NCBI GenBank assembly: GCA_046496815.1
Contig: JAWOGN010000124.1
Coordinates: 1 to 16,751 of the forward strand
Source of the DNA: JAWOGN01 sp046496815
GTDB lineage: Bacteria > Desulfobacterota > DSM-4660 > Desulfatiglandales > Desulfatiglandaceae
DNA length: 16,751 nucleotides
Direction of reading: 5' to 3'
Numbering within the stretch: position 1 is the stretch's first letter; each line of letters starts with the position of its first letter. Shown piece by piece: positions 1-6,149 of this stretch. Under the pieces are notes generated by a model, which saw nothing but the letters and a program-made list of their open reading frames with translations, was not told the DNA's origin and made no database searches. Made by a program: the position numbers and the translations under genes.

Positions 1-33
1 TTTATCACTACTACTACATAATGTATTTTTCTC

Positions 34-62
34 TTGACATTTTTCCTTTTTTTGTTTTTAGT
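34..62 (+). promoter_or_regulatory. Candidate sigma-70 promoter for the ParA-CBM48 gene
   Basis: A perfect -35 hexamer TTGACA (34-39) is followed after 17 nt by TTTAGT (57-62), a weak -10 with four of six matches. The spacer is almost pure T. It lies about 180 nt upstream of the ParA start, which leaves a long leader. The weak -10 makes this a moderate call. Confidence 0.35.
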
Positions 63-116
63 GCACATGAAGTATGAATAGATTTAATTATATGGATTCA
101 GCGCTTTGTAATCGTG

Positions 117-196
117 CGTTGGGGGCCGGTGGAATCTCTCTGAAAAGGCCGCAAAGCCTTACCGCATACCATGGAACGGTAGCGTGGCCTTCAACG
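117..196 (+). ncRNA. Possible structured leader RNA before the ParA-CBM48 gene
   Basis: The leader contains an outer pairing of CGTTG (117-121) and GGCC (124-127) with GGCC (186-189) and CAACG (192-196). Inside it are the motif GCAAAGCC and a TACCG/CGGTA pairing followed by AGC. GCAAAGCC followed by a GGTAGC-like 3' half recalls the c-di-GMP-I (GEMM) riboswitch. However, the 5' GCAAACC element is not recognisable and the A normally found just before CGCAAAGCC is a C here. I see a folded leader, not a proven riboswitch. If real, it argues against translation starting at the upstream in-frame ATG-like codon at 184. Confidence 0.3.
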
Positions 197-240
197 TCAT
201 GGTCATTGGGACAAAAAGCTTCTCTGGAGAAAGGAGAGCG

Positions 241-1332
241 ATGATGCGGACCATTTCGATTGCGAATCAAAAGGGCGGTTGCGGTAAAACAACGACAGCA
301 ATTAATCTATCCGCCTGTGTGGCGTTACACGGAAGGAAGGTGCTGCTGATTGATATGGATCCACAGGGTCATGCGGGACTGGGCCTTAACATAAATCCTG
401 ATCAACCGCGAAGCACCGTGTTACAAGCCCTTTTCGCTTTCAATGGAAACGTCGCATCTTTGGGTGATGCGACTGTGCAGTTGACTGAACACTTGCATGT
501 CGCACCTTCAGATATCGAATTGAGTGCCTTTGAACAACATCTGTCAAAGGTACCGGGCAGAGAGATCAGGCTCAAGGAGGCCATTGAGGGACTCTCTCCA
601 GAATATGATTATGACTATATCATCATAGATTGTCCCCCCAGTCTCGGACTGCTGACTTTCAATGCGCTCGTGGCTTCAACCGAGGTGTTCATTCCGATCG
701 AGATGAGTTCCTTTTCACTGCATGGAACGCGACGGTTGTTGGAGATCATCGACCTGGTCAGAAATAAAACCGGACATGATATCCGGGTCAAAGTCATCGG
801 AACGATGTATGATAAACGAACGAAAATCGCAAACGAAGTCTTGGCAGAAATAAAGAAACATTTCGAAAGCTCGGTCTTTAGAACAGTGGTTCATTCGAAT
901 GTCAAACTGAAAGAAGCTGCGAGCTTCGGCATTTCCATCGCCGACTATGAAAAAAAATCAAACGGTTACAAGGATTATTATAAGCTCGCAGAAGAGGTGT
1001 TGGAAGAGGAAAGCACCCTCAAAGACTTACTGTCTATAACACAGCCGGAGCCATCATTTCAGTCAGCTGAGGTACCGAAGGAGTTTGTCTTCCATGCGCC
1101 GGATGCAAAGTCCGTCAGGATTGTGGGGAGCTTCAACGATTGGCGACCCACCGAAGATTATTTGATGGAGCGCAGGGGAGACGGAGTCTGGTCAAAGACG
1201 GTCCTTCTTGCCCCGGGGGAGTACCAGTACAAGTATATCGTCGATGATATGTGGGTTGAAGATAAGCATAACCCGATATTAACCAACGATCCCTTTGGGG
1301 GCAGAAACTCCATCATCCAGATAAGCGAGTAA
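241..1332 (+). CDS. ParA-family ATPase fused to a C-terminal CBM48 glycogen-binding domain
   Basis: Residues 1-255 form a ParA/Soj-type ATPase. They contain the deviant Walker A KGGCGKTTT (Lys11, Lys16), Walker A' IDMDPQG at 37-43 and Walker B IIIDCPPS with Asp130. The Soj-like TMYDKRT and NVKLKEAASFG blocks are also present. There is no N-terminal HTH, so it is of the short type. A linker at 256-280 leads to a CBM48/AMPK-beta-type domain at 281-363. Trp301 (SFNDW), Lys331 (YQYKY), Trp338 and Asn356 match the positions AMPK-beta uses to bind glycogen. An open frame extends back to 184, but AAGGAG at 231-236 supports the start at 241 or the ATG at 244 (7-nt spacing). The family forms ATP-dependent dimers that bind nucleoid DNA nonspecifically. 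The CBM suggests the cargo is glycogen, and glgC, glgP and glgB lie downstream. The cargo assignment is inference; the domain calls are firm. Confidence 0.9.
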   Translation: MMRTISIANQKGGCGKTTTAINLSACVALHGRKVLLIDMDPQGHAGLGLNINPDQPRSTVLQALFAFNGNVASLGDATVQLTEHLHVAPSDIELSAFEQHLSKVPGREIRLKEAIEGLSPEYDYDYIIIDCPPSLGLLTFNALVASTEVFIPIEMSSFSLHGTRRLLEIIDLVRNKTGHDIRVKVIGTMYDKRTKIANEVLAEIKKHFESSVFRTVVHSNVKLKEAASFGISIADYEKKSNGYKDYYKLAEEVLEEESTLKDLLSITQPEPSFQSAEVPKEFVFHAPDAKSVRIVGSFNDWRPTEDYLMERRGDGVWSKTVLLAPGEYQYKYIVDDMWVEDKHNPILTNDPFGGRNSIIQISE

Positions 1333-1343
1333 GCGGATCTCAA

Positions 1344-1889
1344 GTGGAAAAAAAATGCCCGGGAAAGGGGTTGGAGGATGTTTCGAATGTATTCTTGTCG
1401 AACAATGATGAAAAAGGAGCAAAGCCGAGTGTCGAAGGGTTCTCTTCGCTCATCCTAAGAAAGGAAACCTGCGCATCCTGCACCCACCTCGTTGACCATC
1501 CCTCTGCTAAACCAAAATGCAGCGTATTCACCTTTGAAAATGAAAAATACGGCGTCCCTCACCTGGACAGCATCTCAATGCGTTATGCAGAGAACTGCAA
1601 GCATTTTCAGCCCTCCACCTCAATGAACACCGGAGAAAAAGCAGAAGGGGGAAGCAAAGGCCCCCCGCAAGCGGACGCGCAAGGCATTGAGGAAGCCGTC
1701 AGCGTCCACAGGAGAATCGCGTACCCGAACACTGAAAGCGCTCAGCAGAGTATACGAAAAACCCTCTTTGAATGTCTTGAAGACGGTTTTCACATAAAAA
1801 GCATGACGCTCCGAAAGACAACCCAGGGAAATCTTCCCGGTGAAGCGGAAAAAAGAGAAGAAATCACCCTGTTCGTCAAAGGGACCTAA
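1344..1889 (+). CDS. Small Cys-motif protein of unknown function, in operon with ParA-CBM48
   Basis: I do not recognise this 181-aa family. It starts with GTG 11 bp after the ParA stop, so the two are very likely co-transcribed, although the ribosome site is weak. It has no signal peptide or membrane segment. Residues 43-85 hold a four-cysteine arrangement, C43-x2-C46-x12-C59-x25-C85, in a compact region ending CKHF; this could bind zinc or an iron-sulfur cluster. Residues 91-118 are a Gly/Ser/Lys-rich, probably disordered linker. Residues 120-180 look like a small alpha/beta domain. ParA-type positioning systems commonly encode their adaptor or activator (ParB, McdB) directly downstream, so that role is a reasonable guess. 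No ParB-like HTH or CTPase motif is visible. Confidence 0.75.
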   Translation: MEKKCPGKGLEDVSNVFLSNNDEKGAKPSVEGFSSLILRKETCASCTHLVDHPSAKPKCSVFTFENEKYGVPHLDSISMRYAENCKHFQPSTSMNTGEKAEGGSKGPPQADAQGIEEAVSVHRRIAYPNTESAQQSIRKTLFECLEDGFHIKSMTLRKTTQGNLPGEAEKREEITLFVKGT

Positions 1890-2105
1890 CAGAGACCAAC
1901 GCCGGTGGGTTTATCCTTTTACCGTTCAACCCAAAACAGAAACAAATAAAATCATAGGCGTTCAATTTATGATCCGGGCAATCCGCTCTGGTAGATCCTG
2001 TGGAATGTGCAATTTTTCGTCCGGGGTCATTCGTTGATAGGACAACAGGCTCAATGAGTTTGCTCAGCCGATCCGAGTCTACAAAACAATTCCCGGAGTC
2101 CGACA
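1890..2105. other. Intergenic region, 216 bp
   Basis: No convincing gene, hairpin terminator or consensus promoter was seen between the Cys-motif gene and the methyltransferase. A short overlapping frame runs through it but has no recognisable protein. The only clear signal is GGAG at 2095-2098, 7 nt before the methyltransferase ATG. Confidence 0.5.
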
Positions 2106-2708
2106 ATGATAGAACATCCCCATGGTGCCGGTAAGAGCAGTTTTGACCTAATTGATGCGAAAGTTCTTCTTGCACAACTTGAACTGGATAGCGGTCTCGT
2201 TCTTGTCGATCTGGGCTGCGGCAAAGGGGATTATTCCGTTGCCCTGGCGGAACATATTGGTGAAAACGGACGTGTATATGCGGTTGATGTGTGGCCGGAA
2301 AGCATCGCCCAGTTGAAAACCCGAACGGCGAAGCAGCATATCCGCAACATCAAGCCCATTCTGGCAGATCTCGGCCAAAAGCTGCCTATTCAGGATCGTT
2401 TGGTGGATATCTGTCTCATGGCTACAGTGTTTCATGATCTGGTGCGAGAGAACTTACACAAAAACGCCCTAACGGAAATAAGGAGAATCCTGAAACCTGC
2501 GGGCAAACTGGCCGTTATTGAATTTAAGAAAACTGAAGGAAGGCCGGGGCCTCCACTTCGAATCAAGATTTCACCCCAGCAGCTTGACAGGATGCTTTTT
2601 TCTCACGGTTTTGTCAGAATTACAACCACCGACCTCGGTCCCTACAACTACATGACCGTCTTCAGATGTCGGACGGGACAAGGACTCAAGAATCATAAAA
2701 CTGTTTGA
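2106..2708 (+). CDS. Class I SAM-dependent methyltransferase
   Basis: This 200-aa protein has a Rossmann methyltransferase fold. Motif I is DLGCGKGDYS at residues 35-44, the acidic strand-2 end that contacts the SAM ribose is VYAVD with Asp61, and an ADLGQKLP segment follows (87-94). A post-motif region EIRRILKPAGKLAVIEF (124-140) is typical of UbiE/Methyltransf_11 relatives. It has no signal peptide and should be cytoplasmic. The substrate cannot be read from the sequence; small-molecule, quinone-like or metalloid methylation are all possible. GGAG 7 nt upstream supports the ATG. It is on the same strand as the ParA pair but separated by 216 bp, so operon membership is uncertain. Confidence 0.85.
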   Translation: MIEHPHGAGKSSFDLIDAKVLLAQLELDSGLVLVDLGCGKGDYSVALAEHIGENGRVYAVDVWPESIAQLKTRTAKQHIRNIKPILADLGQKLPIQDRLVDICLMATVFHDLVRENLHKNALTEIRRILKPAGKLAVIEFKKTEGRPGPPLRIKISPQQLDRMLFSHGFVRITTTDLGPYNYMTVFRCRTGQGLKNHKTV

Positions 2709-2840
2709 GACAAGCACATTCAAAGACTCCTGGCCGGCTTCACATCGCGTTTGATCGTCTCCAAATAAAAGTTTGATCTCTATCAAAGATTGCTGCTTCA
2801 ATGCTACAGAGTTGATAGCGCGAGAGGAGTGCTGGTTGTT
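2709..2840. other. Convergent intergenic region with a short inverted repeat
   Basis: This is the gap between the plus-strand methyltransferase and the minus-strand selenoprotein MsrA. It contains the inverted repeat TTTGAT-CTCT-ATCAAA (2772-2787). It is short and AT-rich and lacks a following T-tract, so it is at best a weak terminator. Nothing else was seen. Confidence 0.4.
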
Positions 2841-3728
2841 TCACAGCTTAGACGCGGTTTTGCCGTTTCGCCTCTTTACGATTTCCATAAGGATTTTGCG
2901 CGCCGCCGACGACAACCCGAAGCCTGGCAATTCCTCCAGCAAATTCTCGTAGGTGCCATAGCCCCCAAGATACCCGTTGATGCGCGCGGCTGCCGTGGAA
3001 TTCAAAAAATCTACTGCTGCGGGGTAAATGGTGTTAAAGTCCCGCATCAGGACTTTCTCCGAGCGAAGCCGATACTTCTGATGGTAGTCCTCAGCTAAAA
3101 AGAACCGATTGAACGGAAGAATTTCCGTATGGATCTTGCCCCTCATTTTATCTTCCTGAAGGTCTTTCGACGCCATGGCCGATTTTTTCTGCGCTTCACT
3201 ATGGTAGAATATAAGAGACATATACTGTCTTGACCATGGCTGCGCATCGGGGCTGTGACTGTCCCAAAAAACCTCCAGCAGCTTTTCGTATGAAATGACG
3301 TCAGGGTCATAATCCGCTTGAATGGTCTCGGTATGGTCGCCCAGACTATGATAGGTGGGATGATCTTTCGTGCCCCCAGCGTATCCGACGCGGGTTCGAA
3401 CGACACCCCTGATACTCCCGAACCGGGAGTCCGGCCCCCAAAATCAGCCCAACGCAAAGGTGGCCGTTTGTACTGTGATCGGTGCCGAAACATCCATGGG
3501 CGGCTTTGTCAAATATTGCACCGGAATCGATTCTGTCATACCCATATCTGGTCCCTCTTTTGTCGATTTAACCGCGTCGCATGAGAGGAGAAATGGAACC
3601 AATACCCAACAAAGAACCAATAGGTCAGTCAAAATTGAGCACTTTCTCGAGATGGGATACCTTGGTGTGTAGGGAGTGTGCCCGCGTGGAAACGCCTTTT
3701 TGTGATTATTCATTGAAGATATCCCCAT
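2841..3728 (-). CDS. msrA: Selenocysteine-containing MsrA lipoprotein (in-frame TGA read as Sec)
   Basis: One uninterrupted minus-strand frame encodes a 295-aa peptide-methionine (S)-S-oxide reductase if the single TGA at 3446-3444 is read as selenocysteine (residue 95). The reading is ATFALG-U-FWG, so Sec sits exactly where MsrA has its catalytic Cys (GCFWG). MsrA homology continues on both sides: VGYAGGTKDHPTY (114-126), then Glu134 at the catalytic Glu position, VFWDSHSP, and AEDYHQKY near the C-terminus. There is no Cys after residue 95, so no resolving thiol. The N-terminus has a hydrophobic stretch ending in the lipobox LLSC (Cys50), suggesting a membrane-anchored periplasmic lipoprotein. 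The exact start is uncertain: ATG 3728 or ATG 3713 (a TTG closer to the signal is possible). Gene callers would split it into two pieces. Decay by nonsense mutation is unlikely because there is no other lesion. Sec insertion requires selA, selB, selC and selD elsewhere in the genome. Confidence 0.88.
3414..3446 (-). promoter_or_regulatory. Bacterial SECIS-like hairpin with its UGA codon
   Basis: Immediately downstream of the TGA (3446-3444), the minus strand folds as ACTCCCG-GTT-CGGGAGT, a perfect 7-bp stem. If the closing G-C pair opens, the apical loop is GGTTC. The first loop G is 19 nt after the TGA. Bacterial SECIS elements lie directly 3' of UGA within the coding region, usually have a G in the first two loop positions, and place the loop about 16-37 nt away. 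All three criteria fit. The element would be bound by SelB. Confidence 0.8.
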
Positions 3729-4097
3729 CGAGAAAGTACTTTTTGACAGAATGGTTTCTTACTTATACCCAAGTTGAGCGGTTCTGATGACTCAGAAAGT
3801 CGGGGACTCTGGATTCCGGCCTTCGCCGGAATGACGAATAAGACCCAGCGGGTTCCTGGCATGCCGGTCCCGGATCTCGTCCGGGATGACGGATCCGGCA
3901 TCCAGTCAATGGGGATGCTGGTTTGCTCGAGCAAATCGCTCAATTTAGGTTATACAAAAAGCATATACCCGAAAGCTGACGACTCCTGGCATGCGGACTC
4001 AGTCATACACGCTGAATCGCTGAATTTAGAACCAGATGTTGAAACCTACAGCGAATCAATCGTACTTTTTGAAGCTCCCAATCCCCCCATTCATGCC
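3729..4097. other. Intergenic region with repeats between the two msr genes
   Basis: This 369-bp region holds no credible gene. It contains two REP-like palindromes (3811-3905, listed separately) and a perfect 14-bp palindrome TTTGCTCGAGCAAA at 3922-3935. It also has an imperfect direct repeat AATCGCTSAATTTAG at 3934-3948 and 4015-4029. The short frames through it translate repeat sequence, not a protein family. Confidence 0.6.
3811..3905. repeat. REP-like palindromic repeat pair
   Basis: The first element is ATTCCGGC-CTTC-GCCGGAAT (3813-3832), inside the widespread CTGGATTCCGGC...GAATGACG type of intergenic repeat. The second is a nested hairpin. Its outer stem pairs ATGCCGG (3861-3867) with CCGGCAT (3895-3901), and its inner stem pairs TCCCGGA (3868-3874) with TCCGGGA (3880-3886). 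Both end in GGATGACG/GAATGACG-like sequence, so they look like diverged copies of one family. Such elements are dispersed through many proteobacterial genomes. No RAYT transposase is visible here. Confidence 0.75.
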
Positions 4098-5204
4098 TTA
4101 CTTTCCTTCGAATAGCGTTAAATACTCCCCGTAACCCTCCTTTTCCAAATCTTCTTTAGGAATGAACCTCAAGGACGCTGAGTTAATGCAGTAACGAAGC
4201 CCAGTGGGTTTCGGCCCGTCCGGAAACACATGGCCCAAGTGTGAATCGCCATGTTTACTCCGCACCTCGGTCCGGGACATGAAAAGGCTTTTGTCCTCTT
4301 TTTCGACAATGTTTTCCGCCTCAAGCGGTTTCGTGAAACTGGGCCACCCCGTTCCCGAGTCAAACTTATCGAGGGAACTGAACAAAGGCTCACCGGAAAC
4401 CACGTCCACGTAGATTCCCGCTTCCTTGTTATCCCAGTACTCATTTTGGAACGGACGTTCGGTGCCGTTTTTTTGGGTCACTTCATACTGCAGCGGGGTC
4501 AGCTTTTTTTTCAGCGTTTCCTCATCCGGCTTTTTGTATTTCTTTTGATGACTTGAAATTGCAGTTTCCATTTCACTCCCCCATATCCGCTTCAAGAATT
4601 GATCGCGGCCGGACCCCATTCTGTATTGATTATATCTCACAGGGTTCCTTCCGTAAAAATCCTGGTGATACTCCTCTGCCGCATAAAATTTGGTGAATTC
4701 AATGACTTCCGTAACTACAGGCTTAGTGAACTTTCCGGAATTGTTCAGCGTCTCCTTTGTTGTTTCCGCCAGTCGCTTTTGCGCCGCATCGTGATAAAAT
4801 ATAGCGCTTCGATATTGAGGGCCGCGATCGACAAACTGGCCACCGGGATCGGTTGGGTCGATGTGCTTCCAGAAGAATGCAAGCAATTCCTGGTAGCCTA
4901 TTTGAGATGGATCGAAATAAACTTGCACCGCCTCGATATGGCCCGTGACGCCGGCGGACACTTCTTCATACGAGGGATTCTCCTCCGTGCCCCCCGTGTA
5001 GCCCGATATCACTTTCAGGACGCCCGGCACCTTTTCAAAATCAGACTCGGTGCACCAAAAACAGCCACCGGCAAATGTGGCAATGTGCATCTTCTTGTCT
5101 CCCTTCAACATCTCATCACCATCCGTTGCTTGCACCGACTCAACAATCTGCAAACCGCCAAAAATGAAAATCATTACCATTGCGAATACGAATACAGTTC
5201 TCAT
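4098..5204 (-). CDS. msrAB: Exported bifunctional methionine sulfoxide reductase MsrA-MsrB
   Basis: This 368-aa fusion reduces both S- and R-methionine sulfoxide in proteins. An N-terminal signal peptide with a hydrophobic core at 3-21 and likely cleavage near VQA-TDG (26/27) points to the periplasm. The MsrA domain (about 40-200) has GGCFWC with Cys48 catalytic and Cys51 able to resolve, plus SGYTGGT and EEYHQDFY. The MsrB domain (about 225-368) has GTGWPSF, DSHLGHVF and RYCINSASLRF with catalytic Cys339. It lacks the two CxxC zinc motifs and any second Cys, so MsrB is a 1-Cys, zinc-free form that needs external reductant. AGAGG lies just upstream of the ATG. With the neighbouring selenoprotein MsrA this makes two envelope Msr enzymes side by side. 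Confidence 0.95.
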   Translation of the reverse strand: MRTVFVFAMVMIFIFGGLQIVESVQATDGDEMLKGDKKMHIATFAGGCFWCTESDFEKVPGVLKVISGYTGGTEENPSYEEVSAGVTGHIEAVQVYFDPSQIGYQELLAFFWKHIDPTDPGGQFVDRGPQYRSAIFYHDAAQKRLAETTKETLNNSGKFTKPVVTEVIEFTKFYAAEEYHQDFYGRNPVRYNQYRMGSGRDQFLKRIWGSEMETAISSHQKKYKKPDEETLKKKLTPLQYEVTQKNGTERPFQNEYWDNKEAGIYVDVVSGEPLFSSLDKFDSGTGWPSFTKPLEAENIVEKEDKSLFMSRTEVRSKHGDSHLGHVFPDGPKPTGLRYCINSASLRFIPKEDLEKEGYGEYLTLFEGK

Positions 5205-5466
5205 TTCATTTACCTCTCGTCGGCAATCTCATCAACCATACATAGGAATGCCGTGTTCAATGGTCGCTTATTTTTTTGCTTTCTTAAAAAAATAAGCACG
5301 AATCCAAGAAATAAAATAGAGAGACTGCCAAAATCTGCTTGGAATACCGCGGTCACCTGAGGTGCGAACCGGAAGCGTGAAGTGCGCCGACATCTTGAGT
5401 GCAGCCACATTGCTATTCAGGGCCGGATATGCGATTTGGTAATATGGGAGTCTCTCACCAATCAAG
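5205..5466. other. Intergenic region upstream of msrAB
   Basis: No credible gene was seen; the overlapping minus-strand frames show no recognisable family. It holds one AT-rich inverted repeat (5266-5297, listed separately). I cannot point to a clear sigma-70 promoter for msrAB here. Confidence 0.45.
5266..5297. repeat. Perfect 12-bp AT-rich inverted repeat
   Basis: GCTTATTTTTTT (5266-5277) and AAAAAAATAAGC (5286-5297) are perfect complements around an 8-nt loop. It lies about 60 bp upstream of msrAB and after the end of the hydrolase gene. It could act as a weak terminator for the hydrolase transcript or as a regulator-binding site; the stem is too AT-rich for a classic intrinsic terminator. 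Confidence 0.5.
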
Positions 5467-6036
5467 TTATTGAAAAAACGGGTTCGTTCTGCGTTCTCTG
5501 TCGATGGTGCTTGCAGGTCCATGGCCCGGGTATGCTCGCAGACTTCCATCGAGGGCAAAAATCTTTTCTCGGACCCCTTCAATAAGGCGCTGGTGGTCGC
5601 CGCCGGGAAAATCGGTCCTTCCTATGGAACCGGCAAAAAGCGTATCACCCGTAAACACTGCGCCGGGCGCCTGATAACAAACGCCACCCGGAGAATGACC
5701 GGGTGTATGAAGCACTTTGATCGTGTAGCTGCCGATTTTGAAATCCTCTCCTTCCCGTGCTTGTCCATCCGGAGGAAATCCGAGGCCCGGCGAATCCAAC
5801 GCGTGAATAAAGACCGGTGCGCCGGTGATCTTTTTCAATTCAGCGGCTCCGCCAACGTGATCGATATGGCCGTGCGTGATAAGGATGTATCTTATCTTCA
5901 GGCCGGTTTCCGCTATGGTCTTTACGATCCGAAATACCTCTTCCCCCGGATCAATAACCAGCCCTTTCCGTGTTCTTTTGCAACCGAGAATATAACAATT
6001 GGACTGATAGGGTCCGACGACTATTCTTCTGAGCAT
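5467..6036 (-). CDS. Metallo-beta-lactamase-fold hydrolase, glyoxalase II-like
   Basis: This 189-aa protein is a compact metallo-beta-lactamase-fold hydrolase of the hydroxyacylglutathione hydrolase-like (YcbL-type) group. Metal ligands are visible: THGHIDH with His55, His57, Asp59 and His60; His114 in HTPGHSPG; Asp131 in FTGDTLF; and His172 in PGHGP. The protein lacks the long C-terminal helical domain of true GloB. It probably hydrolyses thioesters or a related small substrate in the cytoplasm. A strong AAGGAG (minus strand, 6049-6044) sits 7 nt before the ATG. It follows glgB by 113 bp and may be partly co-transcribed, but a separate promoter is possible. Confidence 0.88.
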   Translation of the reverse strand: MLRRIVVGPYQSNCYILGCKRTRKGLVIDPGEEVFRIVKTIAETGLKIRYILITHGHIDHVGGAAELKKITGAPVFIHALDSPGLGFPPDGQAREGEDFKIGSYTIKVLHTPGHSPGGVCYQAPGAVFTGDTLFAGSIGRTDFPGGDHQRLIEGVREKIFALDGSLRAYPGHGPASTIDRERRTNPFFQ

Positions 6037-6073
6037 GAAAAAGCTCCTTTCATCGAAATCAGACAGTAAGGGA

Positions 6074-6109
6074 AAATTAACGCGTAACGGAACCTTGTCA
6101 AGCTTGACA
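6074..6109 (-). promoter_or_regulatory. Candidate promoter with overlapping palindrome before the hydrolase gene
   Basis: A perfect 14-bp palindrome TGTCAAGCTTGACA (6096-6109) contains TTGACA on both strands. On the minus strand TTGACA (6101-6096) is followed after 16 nt by TAATTT (6079-6074), a weak -10. A palindrome overlapping a -35 box could be an operator. The -10 match is poor, so confidence is low. Confidence 0.35.
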
Positions 6110-6149
6110 GGATCAGGAGACTTGCACGATCAGGAAGGGGGACAGGCGA

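Noticed and set aside
117..196. Firm assignment as a c-di-GMP-I riboswitch
   Set aside because: The GCAAACC element is missing and a key A before CGCAAAGCC is C, so only a low-confidence structured leader is claimed.
184..240. Extended N-terminus of ParA from an upstream start
   Set aside because: The 19 extra residues precede the conserved ParA start, overlap the folded leader, and lack a ribosome site; AAGGAG at 231-236 fits 241/244.
3391..3401. GGTTCGAAC resembling a tRNA T-loop
   Set aside because: It lies within the msrA coding sequence and no acceptor, D or anticodon arms can be drawn around it.
3444..3446. The TGA as a nonsense mutation making msrA a pseudogene
   Set aside because: It falls exactly on the catalytic Cys codon, the frame is otherwise intact on both sides, and a SECIS-like hairpin follows at the right distance. 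Decay would not be expected to pick this position.
4599..5360. 253-aa plus-strand open frame
   Set aside because: It is antisense to msrAB, has no recognisable motif, and msrAB is unambiguous.
5268..5582. 104-aa minus-strand frame overlapping the hydrolase 3' end
   Set aside because: It overlaps a firm gene in another frame and has no ribosome site or recognisable motif.
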